The notes: a model not told the origin generated them from the sequence alone. A stretch of DNA of 64,000 nt from Paragonimus skrjabini miyazakii (GCA_014338405.1 JTDE01000037.1:245365-309364); one strand, 5' to 3'; positions 36,781-49,315 are shown, numbered from the stretch's first letter. Numbers and translations: made by a program.

Positions 36781-37234
36781 ATATGGTTCACGTGTATTTT
36801 TGTTGTCCGGGCACAACTCTTTCATCCCTGATTCGTGGTTGTGCTGGTCGTCCAGTCGGTGTGAGTGAGAATATATGTGAAAAAGATAGCTCACTTATTA
36901 CCAGTCGATTGCGCCGAATTGACAGGTGGGCTGAACATTTTGAAGAACAGTTCAGTTGGCCTCAACCAGATCATGTGGACGACGGAACCCGATTGGTCAG
37001 TTATTGCATTGCAGACGATCTTCTTTCGGAAGCAGAAGTGGTCCTGGAGCTCAAGTTATTGAAGCGTAATAAGGCTCCTGGTCAAGACCTCCTCCCTCCT
37101 TCTATTTTCAAGGATGGTGGGAAGAGGTTGATATCAGAACTGACGCGACTCCTCCTGACGATTTGGGAGACTGAAGAGGTGCCTCATGGTTGGAGCCTAT
37201 CAACAGTGATTCCCATTTTCAAAAACGGGGCCCG

Positions 37235-37332
37235 AATTCTACGTGACAACCATAAAATCATAATCATAATAACAGCCATGAGCCTGACCAAAAGGTACTG
37301 TGGCTCGGGCCGCCGTTCACCTCAACAGTGAC
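37235..37332 (-). repeat. Nested, reversed 3'-end fragment of the same RTE family
   Basis: On the minus strand this reads CACTGTTGAGGTGAACGGCG, then GGTCAGGCTCATGGCTGTTA and an ATT/ATG-rich tail. The plus-strand 3' end of the host element at 38728-38790 reads CACTGTTGAGGTGAGCGGCG and GATCAGGCTCATGACTGCTA. A short 3' fragment of a relative has therefore inserted backwards into the reverse transcriptase, right after GARILRDNH. Five-prime-truncated insertions of about 100 bp are normal for LINEs. Confidence 0.8.
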
Positions 37333-37427
37333 GTAGAATATCCTAGAAGAAAAAGTTACTGAGGAGGCTGAAAATTAATGAGAGAAGGCTAACAGAAGCA
37401 TCCGTTTGGTGTCCATTGCGCCCATAA

Positions 37428-37548
37428 GAGTGTCGATGTTCCAAGATCCGTCGCAAGGTAAAAATGTGATCAACGCAACCTCGACCGGATCGGAATCCTG
37501 TCTGTTTTTCGCGTATCTGACTTTCTGTGGGCTTGGCGAGCCGACGAA
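37428..37548 (-). other. Inverted internal block of the RTE reverse transcriptase
   Basis: In this block the minus strand encodes the expected finger region: TESQIREKQTGFRSGRGCVD followed by HIFTLRRILEHRHSYGR. It sits between RLVSIAP and TNLAFLDLRASFDS on the plus strand, where the same region is expected in direct orientation. About 120 bp were therefore flipped in place. The 82-codon minus frame at 37375-37623 is a by-product of this inversion. Confidence 0.8.
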
Positions 37549-38806
37549 CTTGGCCTTCTTGGACCTAAGGGCTTCTTTCGATTCAGTTGCTCGTAACGTT
37601 TTCTGTAGTTGCCTTCTCCTCAACGGTGTACCAGAGAAATACGTGAATCTATTGAGATAACTGTATTCTCACTCTGCGAACATGGTAAGAACTTAAAGAC
37701 AACTGTCTCGGGCGTTCATCACTTCTGGCGGTGTTCGTCAGGGGTGTCCGATTTCCCCCTTCCTGTTCAGTTTTGTCAGTCCAGTGAACGCAATGTTGAG
37801 CTTCTTTTTGGCGCTAAGTTGACCGATCTGAAGTACGCGGACGACATTGTCTTACTTAGCCCCTCTGTCGAAAACATGGAGACCAGGATGGACAAGTTGA
37901 GCGATCGAGCTGGTTTGTATGAAATGCGCTTTGCACCTTCGAAGTCCAAAGTGCTGCTTCAACATTGGGGCATTTCCACCCCTACTTTTTTCATTGCAGG
38001 TAATGTGCTTGAGTCTATGGACAGTTTCATATACTTGGGTAGCACTATCTCGTTGCTGATGAGATATCAGCTAGGATAGCAAAGGCATGAGTTGCCTTCG
38101 CCAAACTGCTTCGTCTCCGGTGTTAAAAAGATGTTCGGTTGTCGCTGAAAAGAAAAGTATATAATGCCCATGTGCGTTCCATTTTGCTTTATGGTTCGGA
38201 AACGTGGCCTGTTTACCAGGAAGATATCAACAGGCTTGCTGTGTTTGACCATCGTCGTCTCCGCCAATTAGCCCACACTAAGTAGAATGATCGCGTGAGC
38301 AATGTGGCAGTTCGCCGGCGCGTATTTGGGAACGCTCGGGATACGCTATCAATCGGTCAATTAACCCCTGTGGGCAGTTTGCGATGGTTGGGTCACGTAC
38401 TCCGTATACCATCTGATCGTTTACCGCACCGGGCATTATATACTGAAACCACCAACATTCGGGTGAAACCGCATGGTGGACAACCAACAACGTGGTCGCG
38501 AAATATGAATACATTGACTGCTCCATTGAGCAAAGTGGGTAGATGTCGCCAGACTGGATGGAAGTCCTCGTAATCATTCAAACCGCTGGTTGGAGACGTT
38601 ATCCGAGATGGCTATGTCGAAGTCAATGGCGTACCTGTATCCATATCATTTCCAGTTCTTCCGCTTAGTCTTCTTTTGTTAATTTCAAGCCATCTTAGTA
38701 GCGTTTTCTTCTAAGAGTTTCCACGTCACTGTTGAGGTGAGCGGCGGCCTGAGTCACAGTGCCCTCTGATCAGGCTCATGACTGCTATGAAGAAGAAGAA
38801 GAATTA

Positions 38807-41800
38807 ATGTCGTATTTGTGACAACAAAATGTATAAACCTCACTTGGTATTTCATTGAATAATATGATTGAGAACGAAGCCAGGCAACAACCCTATATTC
38901 ACAACTACTTCTTGGGTTGACCTCGCATAAAGCTTTAGACAGCCATATCGATCTCAACACCCAATACAGCACATTGGTCACAAAAATATGGCGAAGACGA
39001 GCGATAAACAAACATGATGACGAGCTGGTAACCGATGTATAACTGTGCCATCATCAATGTCACAAAAAATACCCACCACTCGGTGTTTGCCCTTAACACT
39101 CAATCATACATATATATACACCAAGCTTCTTACAGAAGTCCATTAACGTCAGTTGTCATAACTAACGAAATAAGAGGCGTAAGTAAGAAAGATATTAAAA
39201 AGGATAAAATTAGTGAATATGAAAGAAGTTCGTCTGTGACCAATTTACACAAAACAAAACAAACAACTCAAAGTAGTTGATTGCTTTCAAACAATTAAAA
39301 TCCACATGTTTGACAAACAGTGAATTGTTGCTGAACTCCAAACCTAATTATCCGTTGCGGTTGAACTTAGGGCGATCAAACATTAGCCCACGCATGTCAG
39401 AAGATGCAGGTTCGCAGAGAAAAAATTTTGAACAAACTAACTATCTACTAAGAAAAAGCGACCAACACTGGTTCCCATTACCAGTCTTGTTTCAAAGAAG
39501 CAGTTTGAAATGTTTAAACCATGTCTATCAAGAAAGGATTATCTCCCTGGATATCAGTTCCATAACCTTCCTCAGTTTGATGCTTTTCATAAAACACCTT
39601 ACAAAGCACGTTGTTCAAAAGAAAATCTCATCTAATTGGCTTATTTTTCCTAACTCAGCGCTCGTTCTGTGATGGTACACAACAATTTGTTTCTGTTTTT
39701 GGATGCCAGACAAAGTGAAGCCCTAACTTATTTCTTGGATTATATCCATGGGCTTAACTTTCTACGCTTTTCCCAAATCAAGTAAAGCGTTTGTTTAATC
39801 CAGCGAATCTGGGATCACACATGAAACCTGGATCAACAAAATTGAATCTATAATCTTGAACAAGCTCCAGTGATCGTGCAGATTGTTGTTTAATAGTGAT
39901 GTAGTCAGAACATATTGTTTCCACTGTTTACCGAAAAAGGTATTGCTACGTTTACTTTTCAAGCTCAATTGCGCAAATATGACAACCAGCCTTCTCAAAT
40001 GTTTATCTACGTACAGTTTACCTCCGTGTTTTTGACAGTTCTTTCCACCATGATTCAATTTCTGGTTTTATTTTCTCACCGATTCGATTATTGTGAAACT
40101 AACAAGTTTGTTCATCAGTTCATGTTGCTCGAGTGGTGCGTCCATCTTCCTTTCAAGAGCGTTGGACAGTTTTATTGTTTTGAATCTTCTGACTGCTCGG
40201 AAGAATTCTGCTTGGTATGAATGTCATAACAAATGATTATAGTTGCTATTTAATATGTTCAGCGCCAAGCTGTAATTCGTTTCTTAGCAACGATCTGTCG
40301 ATCGCAACTGTTTTCATCGTTTACTTATCCATTCTGTTAATTTGTTTATATGACACTATGATTCAAACTTGTTTTGATATTTTGCGCCGTTGGTTGACCT
40401 CTTCCTTGTAGAGAAATGTAAAGCTAGACTGCCCGGAAAATATAAAAAAAAACAATTTATGTTAACGTGTGCTAGCTGATGGTATAACAAACAATTATAA
40501 AATTTGCCAGTTTTTGAATAAATAACCATACTCAATCTATTTTATATTAAACGAGTTAAAGCAATCACTTAGACTTGTGACCAAAATCATTTTCTTATCC
40601 GCAGCTAGGCCCGAATTTATCCCCGTTTGTAAGCCATTATTTTTGTTTAACGTTCCTCAGTTTTTGCATAAATTAACCGACGAAATGTCATAAGGTAGTT
40701 ATCTACAAACTCAAAAAATATATTTTCACTAGACGAAAGTATATTAACCCACAAACTACTACTGTGAAAACATGGTCTACATACACTCCTAAGATTTGTT
40801 GTGTGTAAGCCTCCTCGTTCTCCCTCAAGTCTACGTCTACGCCCATCCATTAGGCTGCAGTTTCCTAATCGCCAAATTTGAATAACCCATTCTGCCTATA
40901 ATCGACATCGTTGCCTCAACGATAGTCATTCCAGTGTTCAACAAAAACCCAATCAATTTAACTATCAAACTTATCATTTCAGCCGATAGCCTGCGGCCTA
41001 GGTGATCGTGTACTAGTGTTTGCCCAAAAGGTGAGCCGTGTTATTGCATATAGGCTTAGCTCATATCATTCAACCACTTGGTCTCGACCGACCAACTTTC
41101 GGAAACATATTCAAAACAGTATTATTAATAAGCTTCATTCAATGATGAAAGTGTTCACACAAGGTTCCTATCATTTCCTTTCTATCTGAAACTCTTCGTG
41201 CAAGTTACCTCATTATACTTGGTAACGATATTAAATTTTATTCTATATCTATACGTCTACCTGTCACTTACTGGTGAACAGGCAAACGAATTTGAATTAC
41301 TACATGTTATACCATCCGAAAGAAACATTAGGAGCACTGAATTGTATTTTTGAACCCTGCAAAAGTTTACAACAAAAATACATGGAATCAACTGTTCTGA
41401 CTACATTTGCCTTTCAAACGGCAGTGTTCCGTCGGCTTATGATGAAAAATGATTCGATCGGTTTTTATTCCATTTTGTCAGACTAATTTTCTTTTGTCAT
41501 GACACGGAAAATAAATCGGTTTTGATGAGCTACTAGTAACTAGAATCCCTTCACTATCACGTGGACATCAAACTCGACCACAATTGACAATTTCGTCGTC
41601 ACGTGGCTATACGTGAGTTAGATGATGCAATGTGAGTTGACGCCAGTGTACACCAATGACCACCATATAGCTCGAAAGTATGAACTCGGTTCAATCTGTT
41701 TTTTTTAAGCCTGCTTTGACTGCATATTCAAAATACTCATTCGGCTCTGAGCAGACAGAGTAGAAACGCTCTCAAGACGCCTTTGATAAAGTAGGTTGTC

Positions 41801-42555
41801 ATCATCACATCGACAGTGCACTCTTCCTGACCATCGGCCAATTCGTGACAGTGAATGCTCTGCGCTGGACAGTTATCTGTCAAATCCGATTCAGAAGTGT
41901 AATCATGAACATCGAAGGAAATGTGAAGCTGAGTTCAACGTCTGTAATTGCTCAAAGCTGTATTGGCAAACATGACCAACGGAAAACTCTACTGCAATGG
42001 GGAAATTTCTTCAGCTATATAGTCACATCCCCTTATATTCACGAGCAAGCTAAAACGAATGGTGTTTAAGATGCCATCTCGACCTGTTGTCATGAGTAAA
42101 TGGTAGTCGCGTTCACATATCTGCTAACAAACGAGTTGGTTAACCGATCTACATCTGTTCCAGCTTAATGTATCATAGTATATTTGATATAAGCTTCGAT
42201 ATATTTTCTCCTCGACAGAATGACTCAGAGGGTTTCCTTGGTACTGTTATGTATCGAGATAGCATTTCGAACTGAACGGGTTGCACTTTCATATTGAGAT
42301 AGAGGGTGAAGATCTGGACAGCGCACTGAATGACCAACATTATCACGGTTGTACTATTATGTATTCTAAGCGATAAAAACGCAAGATTTTGGTTAATCTA
42401 ACTTGGATATCGCTTACAATTGGTTGCAACCATTACAGTCCTATTGACTTTCTAGGCAACCTATTTTAAAAGAATCACCAAGTTTGAGTTTTGCTGTCAA
42501 TGCAGTTCGTCGTCCGTATATATTCTTGATAGTACTAACAGCAGAGCACCGGCGG
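38807..42555. other. AT-rich region with unassigned short ORFs
   Basis: Consecutive plus-strand frames at 39035-39280, 39277-39672 (131 codons, opens with TTG), 39915-40220 and 40217-40411 are hydrophilic to mixed and unrecognised. They lie in different frames with stops between them, so they cannot form one simple gene. Further frames at 41274-41486 and 41845-42069 are also unassigned. Confidence 0.4.
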
Positions 42556-42559
42556 TTGT

Positions 42560-42655
42560 GAGGTCAACGGCGTAGTGGTCAGCACCTTTGCCCCGTGTTC
42601 AAGTTATAATCCAACCCAGCCGGCTTGGCCCAGTGTCGATGGGCCAGGCTAACTA
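42560..42655 (+). repeat. SINE-head relic with strong hairpin
   Basis: GAGGTCAACGGCGTAGTGGTCAGCACC at 42560-42586 aligns with the A-box region of the hammerhead SINE (GAGGTCAATGGCGCAGTGGT). A degraded B-box-like GTTCAAG follows at 42597. Instead of the ribozyme there is a hairpin, CTTGGCCCA / TGGGCCAGG (9 bp, 7-nt loop), near 42624-42648. It may be a different SINE family that shares the tRNA-like head. Confidence 0.4.
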
Positions 42656-45600
42656 AAGCATAATGGGGACAAGGAGGAAACAGATGTAACCCCTTAAAGA
42701 CAAAAACGTCCACTCTGACAACACAGTCAGGTCTCAGTTGTGTACATAGCGTTGATATGATTGCTTTAGAATGATTGTTAGTTCAGTTCTTCGCAAAATG
42801 TGTTGGATTTAATTGTAGTATGTCCGCCTTCATTTTCTAATCCTGACCTGCGACTTTGATAAGTGAGAAAATTAACCACAGCAGCCTTTGGGATAATTAG
42901 TAACCGGTGTCGATTCACGGAGAAATGAAGTAGAACCATGTAAGATGGACTTCAAATAGTTCATAATCGTACTTGGTAACTGATACCTCGCCGACATCGT
43001 TCCAGCATAAAGGTAACCATTACGGGAGTAATTTTTGTCCAGAAATGTATACAAATTGTGATGTGCGTAATGTGAAAATGGTTTGAGAAAACAAAATGCG
43101 AAAGAAAATAATCAAAGTCAATCTTGTGAACTAGGACAACAGAAACGAATGAGCTAAACAGACTCACTAAGCCACGAACGCAAGATGCGGAAAAGAACGA
43201 CAAACCTGTCGTAGTGGTTGCGTAACTTTCCTATAAATAACACCTTTTTAATAAGTATAAAGAACACTGTAGTAAAGAACATCACGTGGTAGCGGATAGA
43301 CTGCCTTCTGTGAACACAGTCGCGCCCGTTATGAAGCAATGTACAATGCGAATCGTGGTTGATTCAGTCTCTTACCCGAAAACCGGTTTATCCAACGTGA
43401 ACCTGTGGTACGAAGTAAGTGCTGGCGGTTCTCACACTGCAAACAGGAAACGGTAAAATTGCATCACCATTATGTCAATCGATATATGCGTCGTCGGTCA
43501 CAAATACATGACTGACATCAATGAACGTTGCTCCTAGCAAACAAGTTGACGTGTGTTCGTCGTGTACATCGTTCACTGTCCTCGCACATATGCAGTGAAA
43601 CTGACCATACAATTGATATGCTTCGTTATTCAGATGCTATTGTGACAGGTGAAAAAAGGCGGAGGGTAATACATTTGTAACATAATTGCAAAGCCAACTG
43701 TGTCATTTAATCACATGATCTCTAGGATATCCATAAATTAAACCTGCAACAAAGGTATTCAGCCGTCCTATCTTTTAGTAGCGTATTCTATTCTACCACG
43801 TTGACGTCAATCACTGTTATAAAAATTTGTGAGATATTACTGGTAAACCATATACCTAGTTTTGTTGCACTAACTTTCATTATTTTGAAAACAATGAAGG
43901 ATAATAAAAGCAATAACCACAAAGAAACATACGACTACTCCAGCTTGTTTTGATCCCATTTGGTTGCAAATCCGACCCGATATAGGCGGTACATCGACGA
44001 CAATCAGTGAGCAGACTTGATATGCGTTAATGTTAAATCAACACTATTGTTACTGGCTTCCTTCTTTAGCTATCAGGGCATGAATTCATTAACAAATGGT
44101 CAAGATACATATGGCTATGGCTTCAATTTGCATTCATTCTCCACTTATCTCTAGACCTCCAGAGCGTTTTGTCAATCCTTTGTATCCTCACCTACATTTG
44201 ACAGGAAAATAAATCCTTCTTTTCACAAAAATTCGTCTGGTTTGATATTATTTTGGGTGATTAAAGGACACCGTACAGGTGAAGGTGAGCAAAAGACGAG
44301 CAATATCATCAAAACCCGGCAAATAACGCAGATCGTGACAAACATCAAACGCAGTCAGAAGAGCTGTATTGTTTAACACAACAGTTAGTGAATGTTTTCA
44401 GAACCACTGTGCGACGGATATTAACTAACATGTCGTCGTCGATGTAGAAGAAAATAAATCCCCGACATTTCCCTAAGTCATCAGTAAATGCATTATTCCA
44501 CATTACAAATTGCAAGAAACGTTCCTTGAACCCATCCCGTTTATTTTACTGATAAGCAAAAGTTACTTTCAACTGACCTTGTTTGATATTCGAGAGAAGG
44601 TGGTACGTTTCGGTTAATTCTTAAATTATAGACTTTTAGTATGTTGTGTGGCAATCTAACTACTGGGCTGGACTCTGTATCAAACTGTGTTGTTTTACAT
44701 GTCCTACTTAACAAACAACGGCTCTTTTCCAGTATATCAGCAACATAATTATTTGCTATATACCACTAGAACGTAACAACCCGTCGAATGGATAAAATAT
44801 CAGACCGGCAGCCTACAGTTATCATAGGAGTATCTTAAGAAATCTGCTAAGCTTAAGAACACGCTAATGCAGCCAATGCCGTTCAACTACCTAAGTGACA
44901 GATGCTTTGAAGCAAATTTCAAGGAAGTAAAATGTACTGAACTACAAGATTTAACCAAATTACCCAAGCATATCACTCCACGCTTGTTTACAAGAGAGAG
45001 AAAAAGAATCTGCAATTGTCCCCGTTTTTGTTCTGTGTCATCTAAAATTCACTTTTCGCTGACTGTATTTTGCTGACTTGCGTTAAAATCAATAGAGTGA
45101 CAACTTCATACGTGAAAGCCTCAACCAAACGAATACACAAGTTTATTAAGACTCAACAGCCTTTTGTCAATATTATAGGAGATTTTTGCTTGAGTTTTGG
45201 GAGGTTTGAGATGTTCAACCGAGAATCAATGGTGCCATCCAGAAGCATCAGTAACCATTGTCTTATCGATTAATCGTGTTGTTTTCTGAGATGTTCTCCC
45301 CGGGGGACACTCTTATACATGCATGCATCCAAATCAATGATATCTCTAAGAGAGTGTTATCCCTGAGTTTAAAATCTTAGATTCTCCCAAAGCAGTTTAG
45401 GTTTGAAAACTAGCATCACCAGGTGCATAATCTGGGAACTACAACGAAGTAAAAGTGATCCTGTTCAAAGGAAAATTGAGGAAAGTTTCACAAGGGTTCT
45501 TATTATCATCAGCCCGCCAGCAGAGCTGTTTGAAATTTGATCGCTATCAAACTATCATGCGGTTAAAGGGAAATAGAGTTGTATTAAAGAAAAGCCTCGT

Positions 45601-47739
45601 AAGGGTTATGGCACGGTGACATAGCGTATCTCAGAAAAGGAACACTATTCTGGTCGATCAACACCAAGTCACACAAGAGTTCACACCGCAAAATTGCGCT
45701 TCGATAGAAAAATCTATTAAGAACAACTTTGAATACCACAGTTGAACTGTCCCACTAATGTGGTCCAGTACAGACAGTCAAAACCGGGTAGAAACCAAAC
45801 ACTGCGTCCGAAAAAGGCACCAAAACTACGCAGAGATGGTGTTCTGTTATCCTGGGTAAAAATGTTCCAACCATCAGCTTATTTAATGGCGGGTCAATTT
45901 TTCCGAATCAATTTGAGAGGTGCTGTTAGCATACTGTGAGAAGAACCTATTTGAATTAGTAGGTGTTCTGCAGCGGATCACCAAGTTTTCAAAACTAATG
46001 TATTTTGTAATTGTATTGCGCTTCACGTTCCTCACTTGTTTTTTCTCCCTCGTTATTCGTTACTTTTATGTATAAAAATATTCGGTTTTCCATTGGAAGA
46101 GCTGCTTTGAAACAAACTGGCGGTGTAGCTATGGACAGAATCATTGAAGGACAGGTTTCCTACAGTATTTTCACTACTATTTTTATAAAACGTGTATCGA
46201 CAACAATCTATTTTTACTGACTGTGACGGTTTCTTTCCACCTCTGAACCTTGGTAAATTTAAAAACACATTTCTTTTACCTATGAGAATGAGTCAAACAA
46301 TGACTTAGCATGCCAAGACGTTTCACCTGTGAGGTAACATGACGACAGGTTACAGTGGTTGGCTTACCGCATTGCTTTTCGATCGGTTAATTCATCCGGC
46401 TCTCTAACTACGTGCCCATGTTTCACAGTCGAAGTCTAGTTAAAACATTGTTTTGCAGGGTCTAGTGGGTACATACAAATAGCTACTTTACACAAGAATC
46501 AGAGGTCTTAACAACCGCACTGCTCGATCCCGGATACCCGAAAAAAATTCTTTTCGTTCACTGCATGATAAAGGTTAAAACCCTGGAGTTAATTATATTT
46601 TTCTACGGATTACACACATCCTGCAGCTGAGATGTATCAACTCGGAGATTAGACAAACGCTAAACGTGATGCGCCCGACTACTCCTTCTCACATGTCATT
46701 CATAAATTCACTTGTGGTTGTAGTGAGGGCCATATGGGTAAAATGGAACGGTCGAACATCTCCCCCAAACGGTCTATTCAGTCTGCCGCGAAACCGAACT
46801 GTCAAATGAACAACCGAAAGCAAAACGCTGCTTCATCAACTGCGAACCACATTCAGTGGACAGGCCTTAACGACAACCCGATCTTCATCTGTTTAACTGC
46901 AGATCCAAAAAGGTTAACCCAAAACTATGGTCACTAGTAAAGCCATGTTGGGCAAACAAAGACAGGCTTTATTATGTTCGCACAACGTAGTGGTTTATGT
47001 CCTCGGCCTGTCCAAATCCGTTGTGTTAAACTACCGTTACCTTGTGCCACTGTTTTCTTTTAATACGCGGTCGATGAAACAAATTGAAATAGTAGTGGTT
47101 TGCAACGTTTCACCCATACTGCATGAAAGAAGTGTATCAATAGAACGTAGTTCATAACTGGTTGCGTATACACCTAAATACAAGGTCGTAGGATAGACCA
47201 CATGCAGAAATGAAGTATATAGAAGAATCCACTTAAGGTTCCTCAACATGCACCGTCTAAATCTAACAGTAGCGATAAAACGGCAGATTAGGCAGTTCAT
47301 TTGTCACTACTTGCACTTGAACCGCGTGAAACGACGATCACAATAAAAATGAAATAAAGCTAGACGTAAGCGATGTCATCTACTCAGTAGGATACTCGTA
47401 ATGGTGTCGCTATGGTGGAGATGCAAAATTTTGTAAAATGTTAAAGGGGAAATCTTAAAGGCCGGCAATAACTTATAAACTTTATCAAACGATCCATACC
47501 TCGGTAAGTTCTAGATTCTTTCGCTAACCGTTAAATTTATTTGATTTCCAATGTGAACTGTAATCATTTGGACCGGATGTTGAAATCGATTTACGGTCCA
47601 ACGTTTTCAACTATATTGTACTGGGTGAAATGAAATTGTCATTTTGACATGTTGCTACGCAAGTTGGTGGTTTGATGGGTTAATTGAACAGAACGGTAAC
47701 TCATCGATAAAAACGACTCTTTTCTCTCCATTTTCTAAT
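42656..47739. other. AT-rich region with unassigned short ORFs
   Basis: No known domain is seen. The more protein-like frames are 44867-45076 and 45070-45273 (+), and 46734-46937 (+, true ATG, locally higher G+C), which is followed by an overlapping frame at 46927-47157. None could be assigned. Confidence 0.4.
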
Positions 47740-47777
47740 TAGTTTTGTTGTAAAAGGAGCCGATCATGGGGCACAAA

Positions 47778-47826
47778 GTAAGTTAAAGCTTTAATTTCAA
47801 CACTGACTAAACTGCTTACTTTTCAG
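47778..47826 (+). other. Possible 49-bp intron-like segment in PLE-2
   Basis: The segment starts GTAAGT directly after CAA and ends TTACTTTTCAG, with a branch-point-like CACTGACTAAC-type sequence (CACTGACTAAACT) between. Some PLEs keep a spliceosomal intron in genomic copies. The distance from the upstream VVKGADHGA block to LYGLPK is, however, shorter than in intact relatives, so simple decay is equally possible. Confidence 0.3.
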
Positions 47827-47880
47827 GCAGGCTAACTGCGTTAAACCCTATTGTTTGTTGCGTGGAATGAAACAAAATGG

Positions 47881-48534
47881 ATAACTGATCCAGCCACTTT
47901 CCGGTGCGTCCGTCTCACTGAAACAATAATCCCTAGGTTATACGGTCTGCCCAAAATGCACAAAGCAGGTTTGCCTTTTGGGACCCATTTTAGATAGTGC
48001 AACTCGTCTTATCGTATACTGGCCAATTAATTGGAGCTAACAAAACACAGTCTCTGGGACGTGTTGCATCTCACTGATATGTCCAAGATTTAAGCCTAAA
48101 CAATAAAAAATGTTTTCATTCGATGTTGCCTCACTATTTACGAATGTGCCTTTACAAACGATAATTGATTATTTATGTGATTGTGTCGAACACAACAACA
48201 AACATGTGGGCAACCCAAAAGATGAACTGAGTTAACTGCTGATGCTTTGTACTAGTAACGTTCAGATTCTGTTCAACAATGCAATCTACCGACGGAGAGG
48301 TGGAACGGCAACGGGTTAGCCTCTAGGTCCCACGTCTGCGGACGTTTACATGAACAAACTAGAGACTAACCAGTGTCCTGCGGTCATTGAACAATTTACG
48401 TTTTACAAACGTTATGTTGATGATACTTCTTGTGTCAGCAATGAGACTTCCAACATGAGCAGAATTATGAAAGCTTTTAACTCAGCTCATAACAGTAATA
48501 AATTCACCAAGGAGTCAGACAGCAATGGTTGAAC
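47881..48534 (+). pseudogene. PLE reverse transcriptase core
   Basis: ITDPATFRCVRLTETIIPRL leads into the PLE hallmark LYGLPKMHK. A frameshift near 47981 gives GPILDSATRL. From ATG 48110 one frame holds FSFDVASLFTNVPL (first catalytic aspartate), a stop, LFNNAIYRRRGG, a second stop, PLGPTSADVYMNKLE and YVDD at 48413-48424 (the other catalytic aspartates). The catalytic residues remain but the frame is interrupted by at least two stops and a frameshift. The enzyme of intact relatives is related to telomerase reverse transcriptase. Confidence 0.85.
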
Positions 48535-49001
48535 AATTTTTGGGATGTTGTCATAGTTAGAAGAGATCATGGTTCAGTCCAAGGACATGTAAAAGAAACA
48601 AACTTAAAATGGCCAGTACATTCAGTTTGACAGCTTTGTTCTGCTAAATCAAAAGCGAAGCCTCACATGATGTCTGACGGGTAGGACGTTAAAAAGCTGC
48701 ACCTCTGACACTTTACAAGCTGAGCTGAACTTTCTACAAGACGTGTTCATGCAGAATGGCTACCCAGTGCATTTAATTAAGAAGGCGATGCAGGCGGTAG
48801 GGTTGAAACTTAAGCCATCCTCCGTAAATAAGAAACTTGAGTTTATTAGTCTGCTTTCCAGAAGAAGACTCCATGACCAAAGTTGTTGCACGAAAACCCA
48901 AAAGTCAGTCGGAAAAACCTACTCTGCCGCTCGGTTGTGCATGAATGTCCGTTCAACACCCACTATTATGTCACAACCCAACGCAAGCTTCCATGTTCTA
49001 C
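48535..49001 (+). pseudogene. PLE linker region between reverse transcriptase and GIY-YIG
   Basis: DVVIVRRDHGSVQ matches the usual PLE strand after the palm, followed by ETNLKWPVHSV. VFMQNGYPVHLIKKAMQAVG (from 48743) and LKPSSVNKKLEFISLL align with 18620-18440 minus in PLE-1. Stops and frame changes are present. The match ends at TTCCATGTTCTAC, where a foreign segment begins. Confidence 0.75.
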
Positions 49002-49315
49002 TGCAATGAAGTTGAGCGATCGTAAAATACTGCTGATACTACCGCTATTCAGTAGTAAGACCGGAGCATATATTTTGATATCGTACAAGCCGCAGGAAAA
49101 ATGCTGGAAGGAAAATCAGAGTGCAGCATCGCCCATAGTGGTCCCTGCTACTCAATGGAACTGAGCATTGACGTCTGCGGCAACCGAGACGGTCTGAGTC
49201 CGAATACCGCGTGCAAATGAGTGGCTTTGTTTCAAGTCTTGTTTAAATGCTTAACCCATGTGTTGGTTTGTCGAATAAACAACCCTTGTGCCATCCGCAT
49301 TCTTGGATCACAACA
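49002..49315. other. 314-bp insertion inside PLE-2
   Basis: PLE-1 reads straight through CCATGTTCTACAACCAG, whereas here CCATGTTCTAC and TACAACCAG are separated by 314 bp. The tetramer CTAC occurs on both sides (48998-49001 and 49316-49319) and could be a target-site duplication. The insert is slightly GC-raised, contains no clear A/B boxes, ribozyme or terminal inverted repeat, and I see no second copy in the window. It is probably a non-autonomous element or a filler insertion. Confidence 0.65.

Larger units (their letters stand above)
36883..38641 (+). pseudogene. RTE reverse transcriptase domain, rearranged
   Basis: Recognisable blocks in order are: RRIDRWAEHFEEQFSWPQP; LLKRNKAPGQDLLPPSIFK; LSTVIPIFKNGARILRDN; RLVSIAP (37403-37423); LAFLDLRASFDSVARNVF (the first catalytic aspartate); GVRQGCPISPFLF; LKYADDIVLL with YADD at 37834-37845; FAPSKSKVLL; YLGSTIS; then thumb and tail blocks SILLYGSETWP, RRRVFGNARD, LRWLGHVLRIPSDRLPHRAL and NRWLETLSEMAMSKSQWRTC. 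At least four frame changes and several stops interrupt it. Two structural events, a nested fragment (37235-37332) and an inversion (37428-37548), are listed separately. Confidence 0.82.
35490..38806 (+). mobile_element. Broken RTE-like (SR2/SjR2-type) non-LTR retrotransposon
   Basis: The order is that of an RTE-like LINE: a GC-raised probable 5' leader (35490-36220, with GGCCTATACTG repeated at 35498 and 35536), an apurinic-type endonuclease, a reverse transcriptase, and a 3' end finishing in GAAGAAGAAGAAGAATT (38788-38804). No LTRs are present. G+C is clearly higher than in the flanks. The copy is inactive: there are several stop codons and frameshifts, a large deletion between endonuclease and reverse transcriptase (about 36781-36880), a nested reversed fragment, an inverted block and a deletion before the YADD motif. 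Assignment to the RTE/SR2 group comes from motif order and wording of the reverse transcriptase; CR1-like relatives are less likely. Confidence 0.8.

Noticed and set aside
37375..37623. 82-codon basic ORF on minus inside the RTE
   Set aside because: It is an off-frame reading of the inverted reverse-transcriptase block.
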